Below are positions 1-9,406 of a stretch of 54,148 nt of DNA, piece after piece (position 1 is the first letter of the stretch; each line of letters starts with the position of its first letter). Source of the DNA: Chloroflexota bacterium (GTDB lineage Bacteria; Chloroflexota; Anaerolineae; UBA1429). The translations under genes and the position numbers were made by a program. The stretch spans positions 1 through 54,148 of the forward strand of contig JAJFUJ010000071.1 in assembly GCA_021372475.1 (NCBI GenBank), written 5' to 3'. Below the pieces are notes generated by a model. That model ran no database searches and was not told the origin of the DNA. It saw only the letters and a program-made list of their open reading frames with translations.

Positions 1-336
1 GCTGAGGCTCTCTTGTACCGCACTTGCACAGGAATACCGCTGTGCATCGAGGAAATGGAACGCCCTATCGCGGAGCGCATCGTGAACCTGGAACGTTGTA
101 TTGAGATTCGCAATAACGGGCGCTCGCGCGTCGAGGACGAAGCGGTTATCCCACATTATCAATGGCCGGACAAAACCGACGGCACGCATCTCTCAGAGGA
201 CGCCAGCGAGTTCAAGACGCTGCTCGATAGGTACTATGACTTGCGCGGTTGGGATAGAACCACCGGTTGGCCGACCAGCGACAAACTCCGCGAGTTGAGC
301 CTCAGCGAAATGGTAATGCCGGCATTTATGGCCTAG
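1..336 (+). CDS. aldehyde:ferredoxin oxidoreductase family protein, C-terminal end (partial)
   Basis: The frame is open from base 1, so only the last ~111 residues are present and the start lies outside the window. The visible tail has the arrangement seen at the C-terminus of tungsten-dependent aldehyde:ferredoxin oxidoreductases: a helix ending in YYDLRGWDRTTGWPT followed by a KLRELSL segment (family form: yyxxrGWdxxtGxPtxxkLxxLgL). Those enzymes oxidise aldehydes or related substrates with ferredoxin as acceptor and mark anaerobic metabolism. The pterin- and Fe-S-binding parts are not visible, so the substrate cannot be guessed. The next gene starts 59 bases downstream and belongs to a different (glycan) functional group. 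Confidence 0.72.
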   Translation, partial: AEALLYRTCTGIPLCIEEMERPIAERIVNLERCIEIRNNGRSRVEDEAVIPHYQWPDKTDGTHLSEDASEFKTLLDRYYDLRGWDRTTGWPTSDKLRELSLSEMVMPAFMA

Positions 337-395
337 CTGTTTCTGATTTGACAATTTCAGGCTAAAATGGATGTGTAGTGAGAAGGTAGGTATTT

Positions 396-1865
396 ATGTC
401 GGATTCCCGTGAAGCCCGAATTGACGAGATCGTAGTTGACCTGCAAGCTCAAATACGCCGTCAGCGGCTGGCTAAAGGCGATCCGAACCTCTCTGAACAA
501 CCTGATATATTATCGCGCGTAAGGCAAACGCATTGGGTAAATCCGCATGTCCCGATTGGGTGGCCGGAGATGCCCAAAGGACTGTTGAACAAGCTGGCAG
601 TGTACGTCAAGAAAGTGGTTCGCAGGCTGCTGCGTTGGTACATAAATCCTCTGGTAGAGCAGCAAAACGCTTATAATGCTGCGGTAAGTGATGCATTGGC
701 CAGGTTGATTAATTTAGAAACGGATAACAAACTGCTCCTACAAAAGATTACAGAGCAGAATTGGACTAACTTTCAGCAGAATCAACAAAGCTACTATGAT
801 GCAGAAAAACAAATACTGATATCTGCTATACAAACCTATATGGATAAACCGGTACAGCAGCAATCCTCGCAGGAACTAAACGGGGATTCTCAATCACTCG
901 AAACCCTCAAGAAACAACTTACCGAACACGATTGGGAAGTAATCCGCGAACACCAGCGCATTGACCATACAGCAGAGCAGAAAAAGATGATCGAGATGTT
1001 CGGCAAATCATCTGATTATACCCAGCGGGCATTAGAGCCATTGCGTTTGCGTGTCCAACGGCTGGAAGCAAAGCAGCGAAAGAGTTTACCGCAACCGGAT
1101 TTGGCTAAACCTCAGGTTGCAGCAGCCAATATGCCAGAAAGCTCTACGGATTCATTCGTGGTCGGTGTTCAATATCGCAATGAGGTTCAGATGGCGCAGC
1201 GCTTGTCGGATTACGATGATATCATTATCCGATTGGCAACTTCAGCCAGCGATGACCAGCCGGCGTCACTGCCGGTGCTCGATATCGGCTGCGGGCGCGG
1301 TGAACTGGTTGCTCATCTACATCAACTGGGGTTGCCAGCTTATGGCATTGATATTGATGCTGATGCGGTGATGACTGGTCAGAACGCGGGGTTGGACTTG
1401 CGCCGCGAGGATGCGTTTGTGCATCTCGGAGGGTTGGCGGATAACAGTCTGCGAGCTGTCGTTATCATCCAGGTTATTGAGCACCTTACACTAGGGGATA
1501 TTAGCCGCTTATTTGGCCTTATCTATCAAAAACTTACGCCGAATGGTATCGTCATCGCCGAGACGGTTAACCCGGTTTGCCTTTGGGCGCTGAGCAATCA
1601 TTTTCTATTGGACCCAAGCCATCGCACACCGCTGCATCCGCAGATGACCAAGTCTATACTCGAACAAGCGGGTTTCTGGCAGGTCGATATTCGCCTGCTT
1701 CACCAGGTGCCCGATGAGGAGCGCCTGGGTTGGGTAAGTCTGCGCACGAACGATGCAAACCTGTTGGAAATGGATGCAGCCATGCGCGCAAATATCGAGC
1801 GGTTGAATACCTTTTTATATGGTCCGCAGGATTACGCGGCTATCGCTGTGAAACCGGAGGAGTAA
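396..1865 (+). CDS. class I SAM-dependent methyltransferase with long N-terminal coiled-coil region
   Basis: 489 residues. Residues ~85-235 are rich in Q, E, L and K and look like long helices or coiled coil. A Rossmann methyltransferase domain follows, with the SAM-binding glycine motif VLDIGCGRGEL at ~294-304, an acidic strand end (YGIDIDADAV) and VIEHL at the post-II position. It is the first gene of the glycosyltransferase run and stops three bases before the next start, so it probably methylates the glycan or a precursor. A coiled coil fused to a methyltransferase beside a Wzt with a C-terminal extension recalls the chain-terminating methyltransferase WbdD, but no kinase domain is seen and the order of parts differs. 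The start is ATG with AAGGTAGG upstream. The methyltransferase call is firm; the substrate is inferred. Confidence 0.85.
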   Translation: MSDSREARIDEIVVDLQAQIRRQRLAKGDPNLSEQPDILSRVRQTHWVNPHVPIGWPEMPKGLLNKLAVYVKKVVRRLLRWYINPLVEQQNAYNAAVSDALARLINLETDNKLLLQKITEQNWTNFQQNQQSYYDAEKQILISAIQTYMDKPVQQQSSQELNGDSQSLETLKKQLTEHDWEVIREHQRIDHTAEQKKMIEMFGKSSDYTQRALEPLRLRVQRLEAKQRKSLPQPDLAKPQVAAANMPESSTDSFVVGVQYRNEVQMAQRLSDYDDIIIRLATSASDDQPASLPVLDIGCGRGELVAHLHQLGLPAYGIDIDADAVMTGQNAGLDLRREDAFVHLGGLADNSLRAVVIIQVIEHLTLGDISRLFGLIYQKLTPNGIVIAETVNPVCLWALSNHFLLDPSHRTPLHPQMTKSILEQAGFWQVDIRLLHQVPDEERLGWVSLRTNDANLLEMDAAMRANIERLNTFLYGPQDYAAIAVKPEE

Positions 1866-1868
1866 CAG

Positions 1869-2918
1869 ATGGCACTGCGTGTCGCAGTATGTACCGCCCA
1901 AGAGCCTTTCGAGGTGGGGGGCGCCGAAGTGCTGGCGGATGCCCTTATCGAGCACCTCCGAGCATGGGGATGTACTGTGGATCTAGTTCGCATTCCACTC
2001 TCGTGGGACCCCCGAGAAGACCTGATCAAGAGCTATCTTGTCTGGCGCCTGATTAACGTCAAGCACTCGATTAGCGACAACTTGCCGATTGACAGGGTTA
2101 TTGCCTTGAAATTCCCCTCATATGTCGTTGATCATCCTTACAAAGTAACCTGGCTCATTCATCAGTTTCGCCAGATTTATGACCTCTATGGGACGCCATA
2201 CAGCAATTTTGATAATTCGCCGTCGGACGTTCAACTGCGCGAAGCTATTCGCCGCATCGACATTACTACCTTGCGTGAATCTCGGCACCTGTTTTCCATC
2301 TCTGCCAACGTGGCCAAAAGGCTCACGCGGTACAATAACATCGAATCCGAGGTGCTTTATCCGCCTCCATCATTGGATGGCAGCTTCCACAACGACGGCT
2401 ACGGCGATTATGTGCTTAGCGTTAGCCGCTTGAACCTGCTCAAACGCGTTGATGTGCTGGTGCGTGCGATGGGCCTGGTTAAGACGCCTATTCGCTGCCT
2501 CATAGCGGGACGTGGCCCTGATATGGAGGAACTTCAGACTTTGGCACGCAATGTCGGCGCTGAAAGGCGCATCGATTTTCTAGGTTTCGTCGATAACGAC
2601 CGTTTGATCCAGCTCTATGCAGGAGCGTTAGCAGCTTATTATGCGCCTGTGGACGAGGATTATGGCTTGGCAACGCTCGAGGCAATGAAATCTGGCAAAC
2701 CGCTGCTTACTGCCTCCGATAGCGGCGGCGTGTTAGAGTTCGTTGAAAACCGCGTTACAGGCCTTATTTCAGCGCCGAACGATGCCGCCGCATTGGCCCG
2801 CAATCTCGATGAACTATACGAAGACCGCAATCTCACGGAAAGCCTGGGCGCCAAAGCGGCCGCGCGGGTGGCGCACATCACCTGGGAAACAACGATACGC
2901 CGCTTGTTGGAGGTGTAG
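1869..2918 (+). CDS. glycosyltransferase family 4
   Basis: 349-residue GT-B retaining glycosyltransferase. The N-terminal domain begins with a strand followed by the loop VGGAEVLADAL, and the C-terminal domain carries an E-x7-E type nucleotide-sugar site (EDYGLATLEAMKSGKP, ~263-278), as in GT4 enzymes. It would add one sugar to a lipid-linked glycan on the cytoplasmic face of the membrane. It begins 3 bases after the methyltransferase and ends 5 bases before the next glycosyltransferase, so these are very likely cotranscribed. Donor and acceptor cannot be read from sequence. Confidence 0.88.
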   Translation: MALRVAVCTAQEPFEVGGAEVLADALIEHLRAWGCTVDLVRIPLSWDPREDLIKSYLVWRLINVKHSISDNLPIDRVIALKFPSYVVDHPYKVTWLIHQFRQIYDLYGTPYSNFDNSPSDVQLREAIRRIDITTLRESRHLFSISANVAKRLTRYNNIESEVLYPPPSLDGSFHNDGYGDYVLSVSRLNLLKRVDVLVRAMGLVKTPIRCLIAGRGPDMEELQTLARNVGAERRIDFLGFVDNDRLIQLYAGALAAYYAPVDEDYGLATLEAMKSGKPLLTASDSGGVLEFVENRVTGLISAPNDAAALARNLDELYEDRNLTESLGAKAAARVAHITWETTIRRLLEV

Positions 2919-2923
2919 CGCGG

Positions 2924-4312
2924 ATGCGCGTCGCATTATTTACCCCCCTTTCACCGGTGAAAACGGCTCTAGCCGATGTTATAGAGGGATACCTCCCCTA
3001 TCTGGCCTGCCAGGTTGATTTAACCGCGGTCACTGCCGGCGACTATAAGCCCACAGCGGCTGTAACCTGTGCGGAGAACACTCCGCATATTTCCGTCATT
3101 TCGTATCAACAATTCCGGGCGAGTGCCGATACTTTCGACCTGATTGTCTACAATCTGGGTGATGAACCGAATATCCATGGATACATGTTCGATGCTTTAC
3201 GCGAATATCCAGGTGTAGTGCTGCTGCATGATTTGGTTCTGCACCATGCGATTTTTCAGCGCACCTGGGCTCAGGGTAAGGTGGATGAGTATATCGCTGA
3301 GCTCAACTACAGTTATGGGCCGGAGATTACAGAACACATCATAAAGGGAGTACGCGTCGGTCAGTTCGAAGCCCTGGCCAGCCAATATCCGCTTGTGGAG
3401 CGTATTCTTGACAGCAGCCTGGCTGTGGTCGGCTTTAACGACTACCTGGTTGGGCGAGTGCATGAGTTGGCCCCAGATTTGTTGGTCAAGGCGCTGCCGC
3501 TACCATTTTATATACCCCAAGTACCGGATGCAGCTAAAGCGTACGAGCTTCGTCACCAATTAGGTGGCGAAGGCAAAACGGTTTTTGCCACCTTCGGCTT
3601 GTTTAACTCACAGAAACGCCTAAAGATCGCTCTGCGAGCTTTTCAACAGTTACGGGCGGCTCATTCTGACATAGTATATGCCTTGATAGGTACAGCGCTC
3701 GATAAAAACATCGAGTCACAGCTTGCCGATTTAAACATAGCCAATCAAGTGATAACTACCGGTTGGCTGCCCCCCGAGGAATTCGTTCAGTATATGTATG
3801 CCGTCGATATCGCGGTGCAACTGCGCTTCCCCCATGTGGGGGGTACACCTTATACCCCCATCCGGCTGCTCGGCCTGGGAGTACCGACGATTATCAGCGA
3901 TATCGAACCGCAAGCCGATATTCCAGAGGATGCCGTAATCCGCATCCCCCCTGATCGGGCTGATGAGGAAGCCAGGCTGTACCAGGCGATGGAGACGCTG
4001 CTGACGCATCCCGAAAAGCGCGAGGCGATGGCCAAGGTTAGCAAAGAATATATTCATACGCATCATGATACCGCCGCCACGGCCAAGTCGTTTAGCGAGT
4101 TTTTGGAGCAGGTTTATCAACAGCAACCGACGTTGCTGGCCAAAGCTTCCCGGCGTTCGCGAGGCGGCAAATCCTTGCTGAACCCCAGCAGCGATCTTGT
4201 CTATCAGGCTGGTAAAGCCCTTGCGGAAATGGGTGTATATTCTACAGATACAGGGCTCCTCAGAGCAGTTGCCGGCGCGATCGACGATTTATCGCAACCC
4301 GAGCCTACCTAA
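2924..4312 (+). CDS. glycosyltransferase family 4-like protein with altered active-site motif
   Basis: 462 residues with GT-B architecture: an N-terminal Rossmann-like half with LLHDLVLHHAIF in the acceptor region, and a C-terminal half with the usual FATFGLFNSQKR strand-turn and an ALIG / GWLPPEEF stretch. The place where GT4 enzymes carry E-x7-E reads VGGTPYTPIRLLGLGVPTII, so the usual glutamates are missing although the following GVPTII loop is kept. Such variants occur in glycan clusters and may still be active. A basic linker (~408-420) and a ~45-residue tail extend past the fold. It is in the same run as the flanking glycan genes. Confidence 0.8.
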   Translation: MRVALFTPLSPVKTALADVIEGYLPYLACQVDLTAVTAGDYKPTAAVTCAENTPHISVISYQQFRASADTFDLIVYNLGDEPNIHGYMFDALREYPGVVLLHDLVLHHAIFQRTWAQGKVDEYIAELNYSYGPEITEHIIKGVRVGQFEALASQYPLVERILDSSLAVVGFNDYLVGRVHELAPDLLVKALPLPFYIPQVPDAAKAYELRHQLGGEGKTVFATFGLFNSQKRLKIALRAFQQLRAAHSDIVYALIGTALDKNIESQLADLNIANQVITTGWLPPEEFVQYMYAVDIAVQLRFPHVGGTPYTPIRLLGLGVPTIISDIEPQADIPEDAVIRIPPDRADEEARLYQAMETLLTHPEKREAMAKVSKEYIHTHHDTAATAKSFSEFLEQVYQQQPTLLAKASRRSRGGKSLLNPSSDLVYQAGKALAEMGVYSTDTGLLRAVAGAIDDLSQPEPT

Positions 4313-4324
4313 GGAATCAGACGT

Positions 4325-7012
4325 ATGGTTATTACTGGTTTGATACCTTATCTGATATCACCATTACTAGCAGCAGCCTGTGCTGTTTTCGGCTGGTCGT
4401 TGACCGGGCGGATGCACAAGTTCGCTCCCCATAGTTTTTTTGAGCGCTTCTGGTTTTACTTGTTCCTGGGCGTAGTTGCTTTTTCCTGGATAGGAACCAT
4501 ATTGGCGGCGCTTGGCGCGTTCAAGATCATCCCGATGGCAGTTGTTATTGTCGTGTTGGTCGGATACATGCGCTGGCCGTGGCGCCGAAAGACAGAGGAT
4601 AATATATCCTCGGATACCCCCCCGGACCGCACTCCATGGCCGATCATAGTCGCGCTGGCACTGCTTATCGTGGGCGTTGTGTGGCTTTATGCCAAACCGA
4701 CCGAATCATTCCTGCTTACGGATGATTCTGCAGCCTATACGATTGGCGGTATCTCACTGGCACGCACTGGTTCATTATGGGTTGAACCTGATATGGCTTG
4801 GAGCGGTTGGACCCCGGGCGCGGTTAATATCAGCGCGTGGGATCCAATTGTGACCTCATTCGATGCAATGCTCAACATTCCTCAGGGGTTCCTTCGACAG
4901 TTTTTTACCGAGGGAATCGTCTTCACGCGCCATTTTGGTCCGTTTTACCAGTGGTCATTGTCCAATCCTGCTATGGAAATCGGATTTCTGGCGCTGCCCA
5001 AAGTCTGGTCAGCCATCGTTACATTGATTTTCGGTGCTGGTTACGCATCTTACGCAGCTCCTTTTATGGGCCTGGTTGGTCTCCTGGCGGTTTATATGCT
5101 TATTCGGCGTACGCTGGGATGGCCGAGTGCCTGCGTAAGCACCATCATCATGGTGGTCAGCTTCCCTCAACTGTGGTTCGCGCGATTGTCGTTATCCGAA
5201 ATATATACCCAGGCGCTCTTTATGGGGGGTATATACCTGCTGACGCTTGTGCGCAAGAATCTGCAGCATCAGGCATTGGCCAGGCAACTGGCGATATGCG
5301 CGAGTGTCTCTCTGGCTGCCATTACTGTTGTGCGCTTTGAAGCTCTGGTTATGCTGCTGCCGTTTGTAGTATTGATGCTGCTGGCCCCGAATCGAGCCGG
5401 CTGGGAACGTCATGGCGCCTATCGGGCCTGGGTGTGGGTTCTGGTTGTTGCCAGTGTGCTGGGAACTATCGTGAGTATAGCAACAGCTCCCTACTATGTC
5501 TTTACACGCCTTTTGACTGCTTTCACCCCTGGATTGCTTCGCCGTCTGCTCTACGTGCTCTTCGGTATCCTATGCCTCGTACTGGCGCTTATTGGGAGCC
5601 GACAAAAGATAAGGGGATTCCTGGTTACCATACTCTGGTATATCCGCCAGCATATCTATCAGGTTATCCTCGTGTTATGGCTCGCTTGGGTGGCATACGC
5701 GGTATGGCAGGCATTTACCAGGCCGGTTGGCAGCAGTCTAGTTGGTTGGTTAAGCCAATACTATACATGGCAGGGAGTAATTCTGGCTGTTTTTGGCTGC
5801 GCCGGGACGCTGTACCTGCTCTCTGCCCCAAGACAGCACTATGAACTGGCAGCATTTTTGGGGCTGGCAGCCATCTTTATCTGGCTCTACTCCATGAATC
5901 CGCGGGTGACAACCCTGCACCCATGGGCATTGCGCCGTCTTGTCCCGGTCGTCATTCCAGCTTTAGCATTTGGCATAGGGGCGGTGCCCTGGTGTTTAAA
6001 CCAATTGCTCACAACCATCAAGGCTATCTCACGCAAAGCCAGATATGCTTTCATCACCTTGGTTGCTTTGGCTGGCACTCTGGGAGTAGGCTGGCAGATA
6101 GCCCAGGTTAGCAGGCCTTTTGTGTTGTTTCAGGATCGGGCTGGTATTTATAATCAACTTCAGAGCCTGGCGGATAGTCTCCCGAAGAAATGCATCTTGC
6201 TATTTGATGACAGCGAGGCAAGCCAGCGCTTGACCCCCGTAATGGAATTGGTATTCAACAGACCTTCGCTGGTGGTATATAACGATTCTCCTTCCGGTGA
6301 CCTTCCTTTGGTAGACAAGACCGTTGAAAATGCACATAAAGCGGGATACCGGGTTTTCTATGTCGAGGCAGGTACGGATGCAGCTCCCTGGCAGCCTACC
6401 AACTGGCTTGTAGAACCGTATCTATCACAAGGCATAGTGACTAGAACTACCCAACAGGTCTGGGGACGACCGCCCAACTATCAAGATATTGCGCTTAATA
6501 CGATTATCCTCGAGGTGTATGAGGTGCTGGCGCCAAACCAGGGGGCAATAGTCCCCGGCGAGGTGATCACGATACCTGTTACCGAGGGCGCCTATTCATA
6601 CCTCTACAAAGGATTTAACCAGCTCGAGAGCGAAGCTTCGGGTCGCGTCTTTCGCTGGACCGACGGCAGCGGTCAATTGCATATTCCCTGGCCAGGTACA
6701 GGTAGCGAGCCGGTATCGGTATGTTTGCAGCTTAAAGTGTCCGGCGGCCGCCCGGAGGGACAGGCGCCAACGAGCCTGAGCGTTGAGGTAGAAGGCGAGG
6801 CGGTGCTCGAACAAGATTTACCTGCTGACTTTAGCGTACGAACGTTGCAGATACCTATCGAAAGGTTACAGAACAGCGGAGACCCCAGCCTGGAAATAAC
6901 ACTTCGTTCATCCAGCTTTACGCAGACGGAAGCAAGTACCCCCCCCATTACACGCACATTGGGCGTGCTTTACTATGGTGCGGTGCTTGATACGAACGGC
7001 GTATGCCGTTAA
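4325..7012 (+). CDS. polytopic membrane protein, GT-C glycosyltransferase-like, with C-terminal beta domain
   Basis: 895 residues. The first ~600 contain about a dozen hydrophobic helices. The first large non-membrane loop has LLTDDSAAYTIGG, an acidic pair in the position used by GT-C (PMT/ArnT-like) enzymes that take sugars from polyprenyl phosphate. The last ~290 residues form a soluble part ending in a beta-rich domain (FRWTDGSGQLHIPWP near 775-790), probably outside the membrane. A similar RW-S/T-G module ends the frameshifted membrane protein at 19863-21658. The role is probably transfer of a sugar outside the cytoplasm or another late glycan step. No close family name is recognised. Confidence 0.72.
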   Translation: MVITGLIPYLISPLLAAACAVFGWSLTGRMHKFAPHSFFERFWFYLFLGVVAFSWIGTILAALGAFKIIPMAVVIVVLVGYMRWPWRRKTEDNISSDTPPDRTPWPIIVALALLIVGVVWLYAKPTESFLLTDDSAAYTIGGISLARTGSLWVEPDMAWSGWTPGAVNISAWDPIVTSFDAMLNIPQGFLRQFFTEGIVFTRHFGPFYQWSLSNPAMEIGFLALPKVWSAIVTLIFGAGYASYAAPFMGLVGLLAVYMLIRRTLGWPSACVSTIIMVVSFPQLWFARLSLSEIYTQALFMGGIYLLTLVRKNLQHQALARQLAICASVSLAAITVVRFEALVMLLPFVVLMLLAPNRAGWERHGAYRAWVWVLVVASVLGTIVSIATAPYYVFTRLLTAFTPGLLRRLLYVLFGILCLVLALIGSRQKIRGFLVTILWYIRQHIYQVILVLWLAWVAYAVWQAFTRPVGSSLVGWLSQYYTWQGVILAVFGCAGTLYLLSAPRQHYELAAFLGLAAIFIWLYSMNPRVTTLHPWALRRLVPVVIPALAFGIGAVPWCLNQLLTTIKAISRKARYAFITLVALAGTLGVGWQIAQVSRPFVLFQDRAGIYNQLQSLADSLPKKCILLFDDSEASQRLTPVMELVFNRPSLVVYNDSPSGDLPLVDKTVENAHKAGYRVFYVEAGTDAAPWQPTNWLVEPYLSQGIVTRTTQQVWGRPPNYQDIALNTIILEVYEVLAPNQGAIVPGEVITIPVTEGAYSYLYKGFNQLESEASGRVFRWTDGSGQLHIPWPGTGSEPVSVCLQLKVSGGRPEGQAPTSLSVEVEGEAVLEQDLPADFSVRTLQIPIERLQNSGDPSLEITLRSSSFTQTEASTPPITRTLGVLYYGAVLDTNGVCR

Positions 7013-7032
7013 TGCTCTCGAAGAGTAATAAG

Positions 7033-8325
7033 ATGCGAATCCTGCATATTACACCGCGCTTTTGGCCGGCTGTGGGCGGCGCAGAAGAGCTGCTTGGGCA
7101 AGTTTCACGTCGTCTTGTGGCGGGGGGACATCAGGTTACCGTCGCGACTACAGATGCCCGCAGCGCTAACCTCTTGTGGGATCCCCGCGGCAGCCGTCTG
7201 CAGACAACTGAAGAGGAGATAGAGGGGGTCCGCATCCTGCGCTTCCCGCTCAGACACCTGCCTGCGGCGCCGTTGAGTTACTCGGCGGTGCGGCGATTGT
7301 TGTGGCTGATGAACGGTGTGGCGACTATCCCCACATCCTGGCTGGAAGCTGCGGCCAGCTATACTCCCTGGTTGCCCGGCTTAGCCGAATGGCTGGCAGC
7401 CGTCGACGAGACGTTCGACTTGGTGATGGCGATGAACATCGCGTTTGAGTCGCTCATTTTACAGGCTGCACGTTATGCAAACCGCAGGCAGATTCCATTT
7501 GTTTGCTTCCCTCTCACTCATCTGGGGTGTGAGGCGGTGCCTGGTCAGGATGCCTTAGGCAGTTTCTATACGATGCGCCATCAGATTCACCTGGCGAGGC
7601 AGAGCAGCGCCTTACTGGCGATGACGCCTACCGAAGCTGCTTTTTACCAGGCTCGGGGTGTCCCGCCTGAGAAAATCACTGTGATCGGTTCTGCCATCGA
7701 CCAGGCGGTGCTCAAAGGCGGGGATGAGGCACGGTTTCGCCATAAATATCACCTTGAGCACCCTTTTGCCTTCTCAATCGGCACACTCTGTTATGATAAA
7801 GGCACCCTACACACGCTTGCGGCGATGCAATCGCTTTGGGAGGCCGGGCATACATTCGACCTGGTGCTGGCCGGCGCAGTTATGCAGGATGTAGAGCGGG
7901 CACTTGGCCATCTGCCAGAGGATTTAAGGCGCCGAGTGCACCTGTTGGGCGTTATATCCCAGCAGGACAAGAATGACTTGCTTGCTGCGGGCGACCTGCT
8001 TGTGCTGCCATCGCGGACAGAGTCGTTCGGTACGGTGTATCTTGAGGCGTGGTGTTACGGTAAACCAGTCATCGGCGCTCGAACCTGGGGTGTACAGGAT
8101 GTTATTCATGAAGGTGAGGACGGCTGTTTAGTCCCCTTTGGTGATTCTGGCCGTCTAGCGGGCACCATATTACAGTTGCTCAGTAGCCCCGAGACGCTGC
8201 GCAGGATGGGAAATAGCGGAAAAGCAAGGGTAGCTGATTATACCTGGGATAAACGTTATCCTCTGCTGTGCGACGCCTATCAGCGCGTTTATGAAATGAG
8301 ACGATGCCATGCACTTAGCGGTTAA
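7033..8325 (+). CDS. glycosyltransferase family 4
   Basis: About 430 residues. An in-frame ATG at 7003 exists, but MRILHITPRFWPAVGGAEELL at 7033 matches the usual GT4 start exactly, so the downstream start is preferred; the upstream one would overlap the previous gene by 10 bases. The N-terminal GGAEELL loop and the C-terminal TESFGTVYLEAWCYGKPVIG motif (~330-350, with E-x7-E) are intact. It is expected to be a cytoplasmic retaining sugar transferase of the glycan pathway. Its end overlaps the next gene by 17 bases, a sign of translational coupling. Confidence 0.86.
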   Translation: MRILHITPRFWPAVGGAEELLGQVSRRLVAGGHQVTVATTDARSANLLWDPRGSRLQTTEEEIEGVRILRFPLRHLPAAPLSYSAVRRLLWLMNGVATIPTSWLEAAASYTPWLPGLAEWLAAVDETFDLVMAMNIAFESLILQAARYANRRQIPFVCFPLTHLGCEAVPGQDALGSFYTMRHQIHLARQSSALLAMTPTEAAFYQARGVPPEKITVIGSAIDQAVLKGGDEARFRHKYHLEHPFAFSIGTLCYDKGTLHTLAAMQSLWEAGHTFDLVLAGAVMQDVERALGHLPEDLRRRVHLLGVISQQDKNDLLAAGDLLVLPSRTESFGTVYLEAWCYGKPVIGARTWGVQDVIHEGEDGCLVPFGDSGRLAGTILQLLSSPETLRRMGNSGKARVADYTWDKRYPLLCDAYQRVYEMRRCHALSG

Positions 8326-9406
8326 TGGCAGCGACCTCGGGCGCCAACGCGGAGGTAACGAAAGCTTTATCCTTGGCCTGCTGCAGGGATTCGAGCAGGC
8401 CGGACTGCCTGTCGAACTAACCACCCTGGCCTCCCCCGAAGGTATCAGGATGCTGGAAACGATTGGTTACCGCGGCCGGGTAGTTGATATTGGCGCCTAC
8501 CGCCGGCTACCGTTCCACCTCTGGCAGCAGAGCGGCATTCTAAGGAAATTACATCCCGATTGGTACTTGTCGACTTATTTCCTCCCCCCGCTGCTGCCTT
8601 GTCAGGGCGCGGTAATTGTGCATGATGTGTCGTTCCGCGCTCACCCGGAATACTTTCCGCCGACAATAAGCTGCTATATGCGCATCCTGACTGGCCAGGC
8701 GATTCGCCAGGCTAGAGTTGTCGCCTACGATTCGGGCTATACAGCCCGAGAAGTTGCACGTTATTATCCAGAGAGCAAGGATAAGGGCATCGTTACTTAC
8801 CCAGGAGTCAACCTGCGGTTTTTACAGCCCGAGGACAAACGGGATGAGGCATCTGTATTGGCCCAGCTCAAGCTACGCCCGGGCTATATCCTGGCCATCG
8901 GCAATATTCATCCGCGCAAAAACCTAGAACGCTTGCTGGACGCATATCTTGCATTACGAGACGAAGGATTGCATTTGCCCGAGATGGTGTGGATTGGCTT
9001 GCCTCGCTGGCAAAGCGGCGCGTTGGTCGCGAAGGCAGTCGATTGCGGGGTCAGGCTGCCAGGTTATGTACAATCGGAGCATCTACCAGCCCTCTACCGT
9101 GCAGCCGCGGCATTTGTGTATCCCTCGCTCTATGAGGGATTTGGCCTGCCGGTGTTGGAGGCGATGGCCTCCGGCACGCCGGTGATCTGCAGCAATACGA
9201 CCAGTTTGCCTGAGGCAGCCGGTGATGCTGCGCTGCTGGTGAATCCTCTTGACACCGCGGCGTTAGGCAGTGCACTGCGTAGGCTGCTGAATGACTTTCA
9301 TTTGCAGCAAGAGTTAGCGCAGCGTGGATATCAGCAAGCTGCTCGATTTACCTACACAGATACTGCTAGGGTACTCTGGCAAGCGCTTAACTCAGCAACT
9401 CGCTAG
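8309..9406 (+). CDS. glycosyltransferase family 4
   Basis: 365 residues. It shows the mannosyltransferase-like GT4 pattern: [15 protein letters not shown] loop at the N-terminus, [13 protein letters not shown] at ~200, and [19 protein letters not shown] at ~272-290 with both active-site glutamates. It starts inside the last codons of the preceding glycosyltransferase in another frame. It is the last + strand gene of the glycan locus. Its TAG stop shares the four bases CTAG at 9403-9406 with the stop of the convergent exporter permease. Sugar specificity is unknown. Confidence 0.87.
   Translation: MHLAVNGSDLGRQRGGNESFILGLLQGFEQAGLPVELTTLASPEGIRMLETIGYRGRVVDIGAYRRLPFHLWQQSGILRKLHPDWYLSTYFLPPLLPCQGAVIVHDVSFRAHPEYFPPTISCYMRILTGQAIRQARVVAYDSGYTAREVARYYPESKDKGIVTYPGVNLRFLQPEDKRDEASVLAQLKLRPGYILAIGNIHPRKNLERLLDAYLALRDEGLHLPEMVWIGLPRWQSGALVAKAVDCGVRLPGYVQSEHLPALYRAAAAFVYPSLYEGFGLPVLEAMASGTPVICSNTTSLPEAAGDAALLVNPLDTAALGSALRRLLNDFHLQQELAQRGYQQAARFTYTDTARVLWQALNSATR

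Noticed and set aside
348-368. TTGACA and TAAAAT before the methyltransferase gene
   Set aside because: The spacing is only 9 bases, too short for a sigma-A promoter, and no better -10 box lies 16-18 bases downstream.
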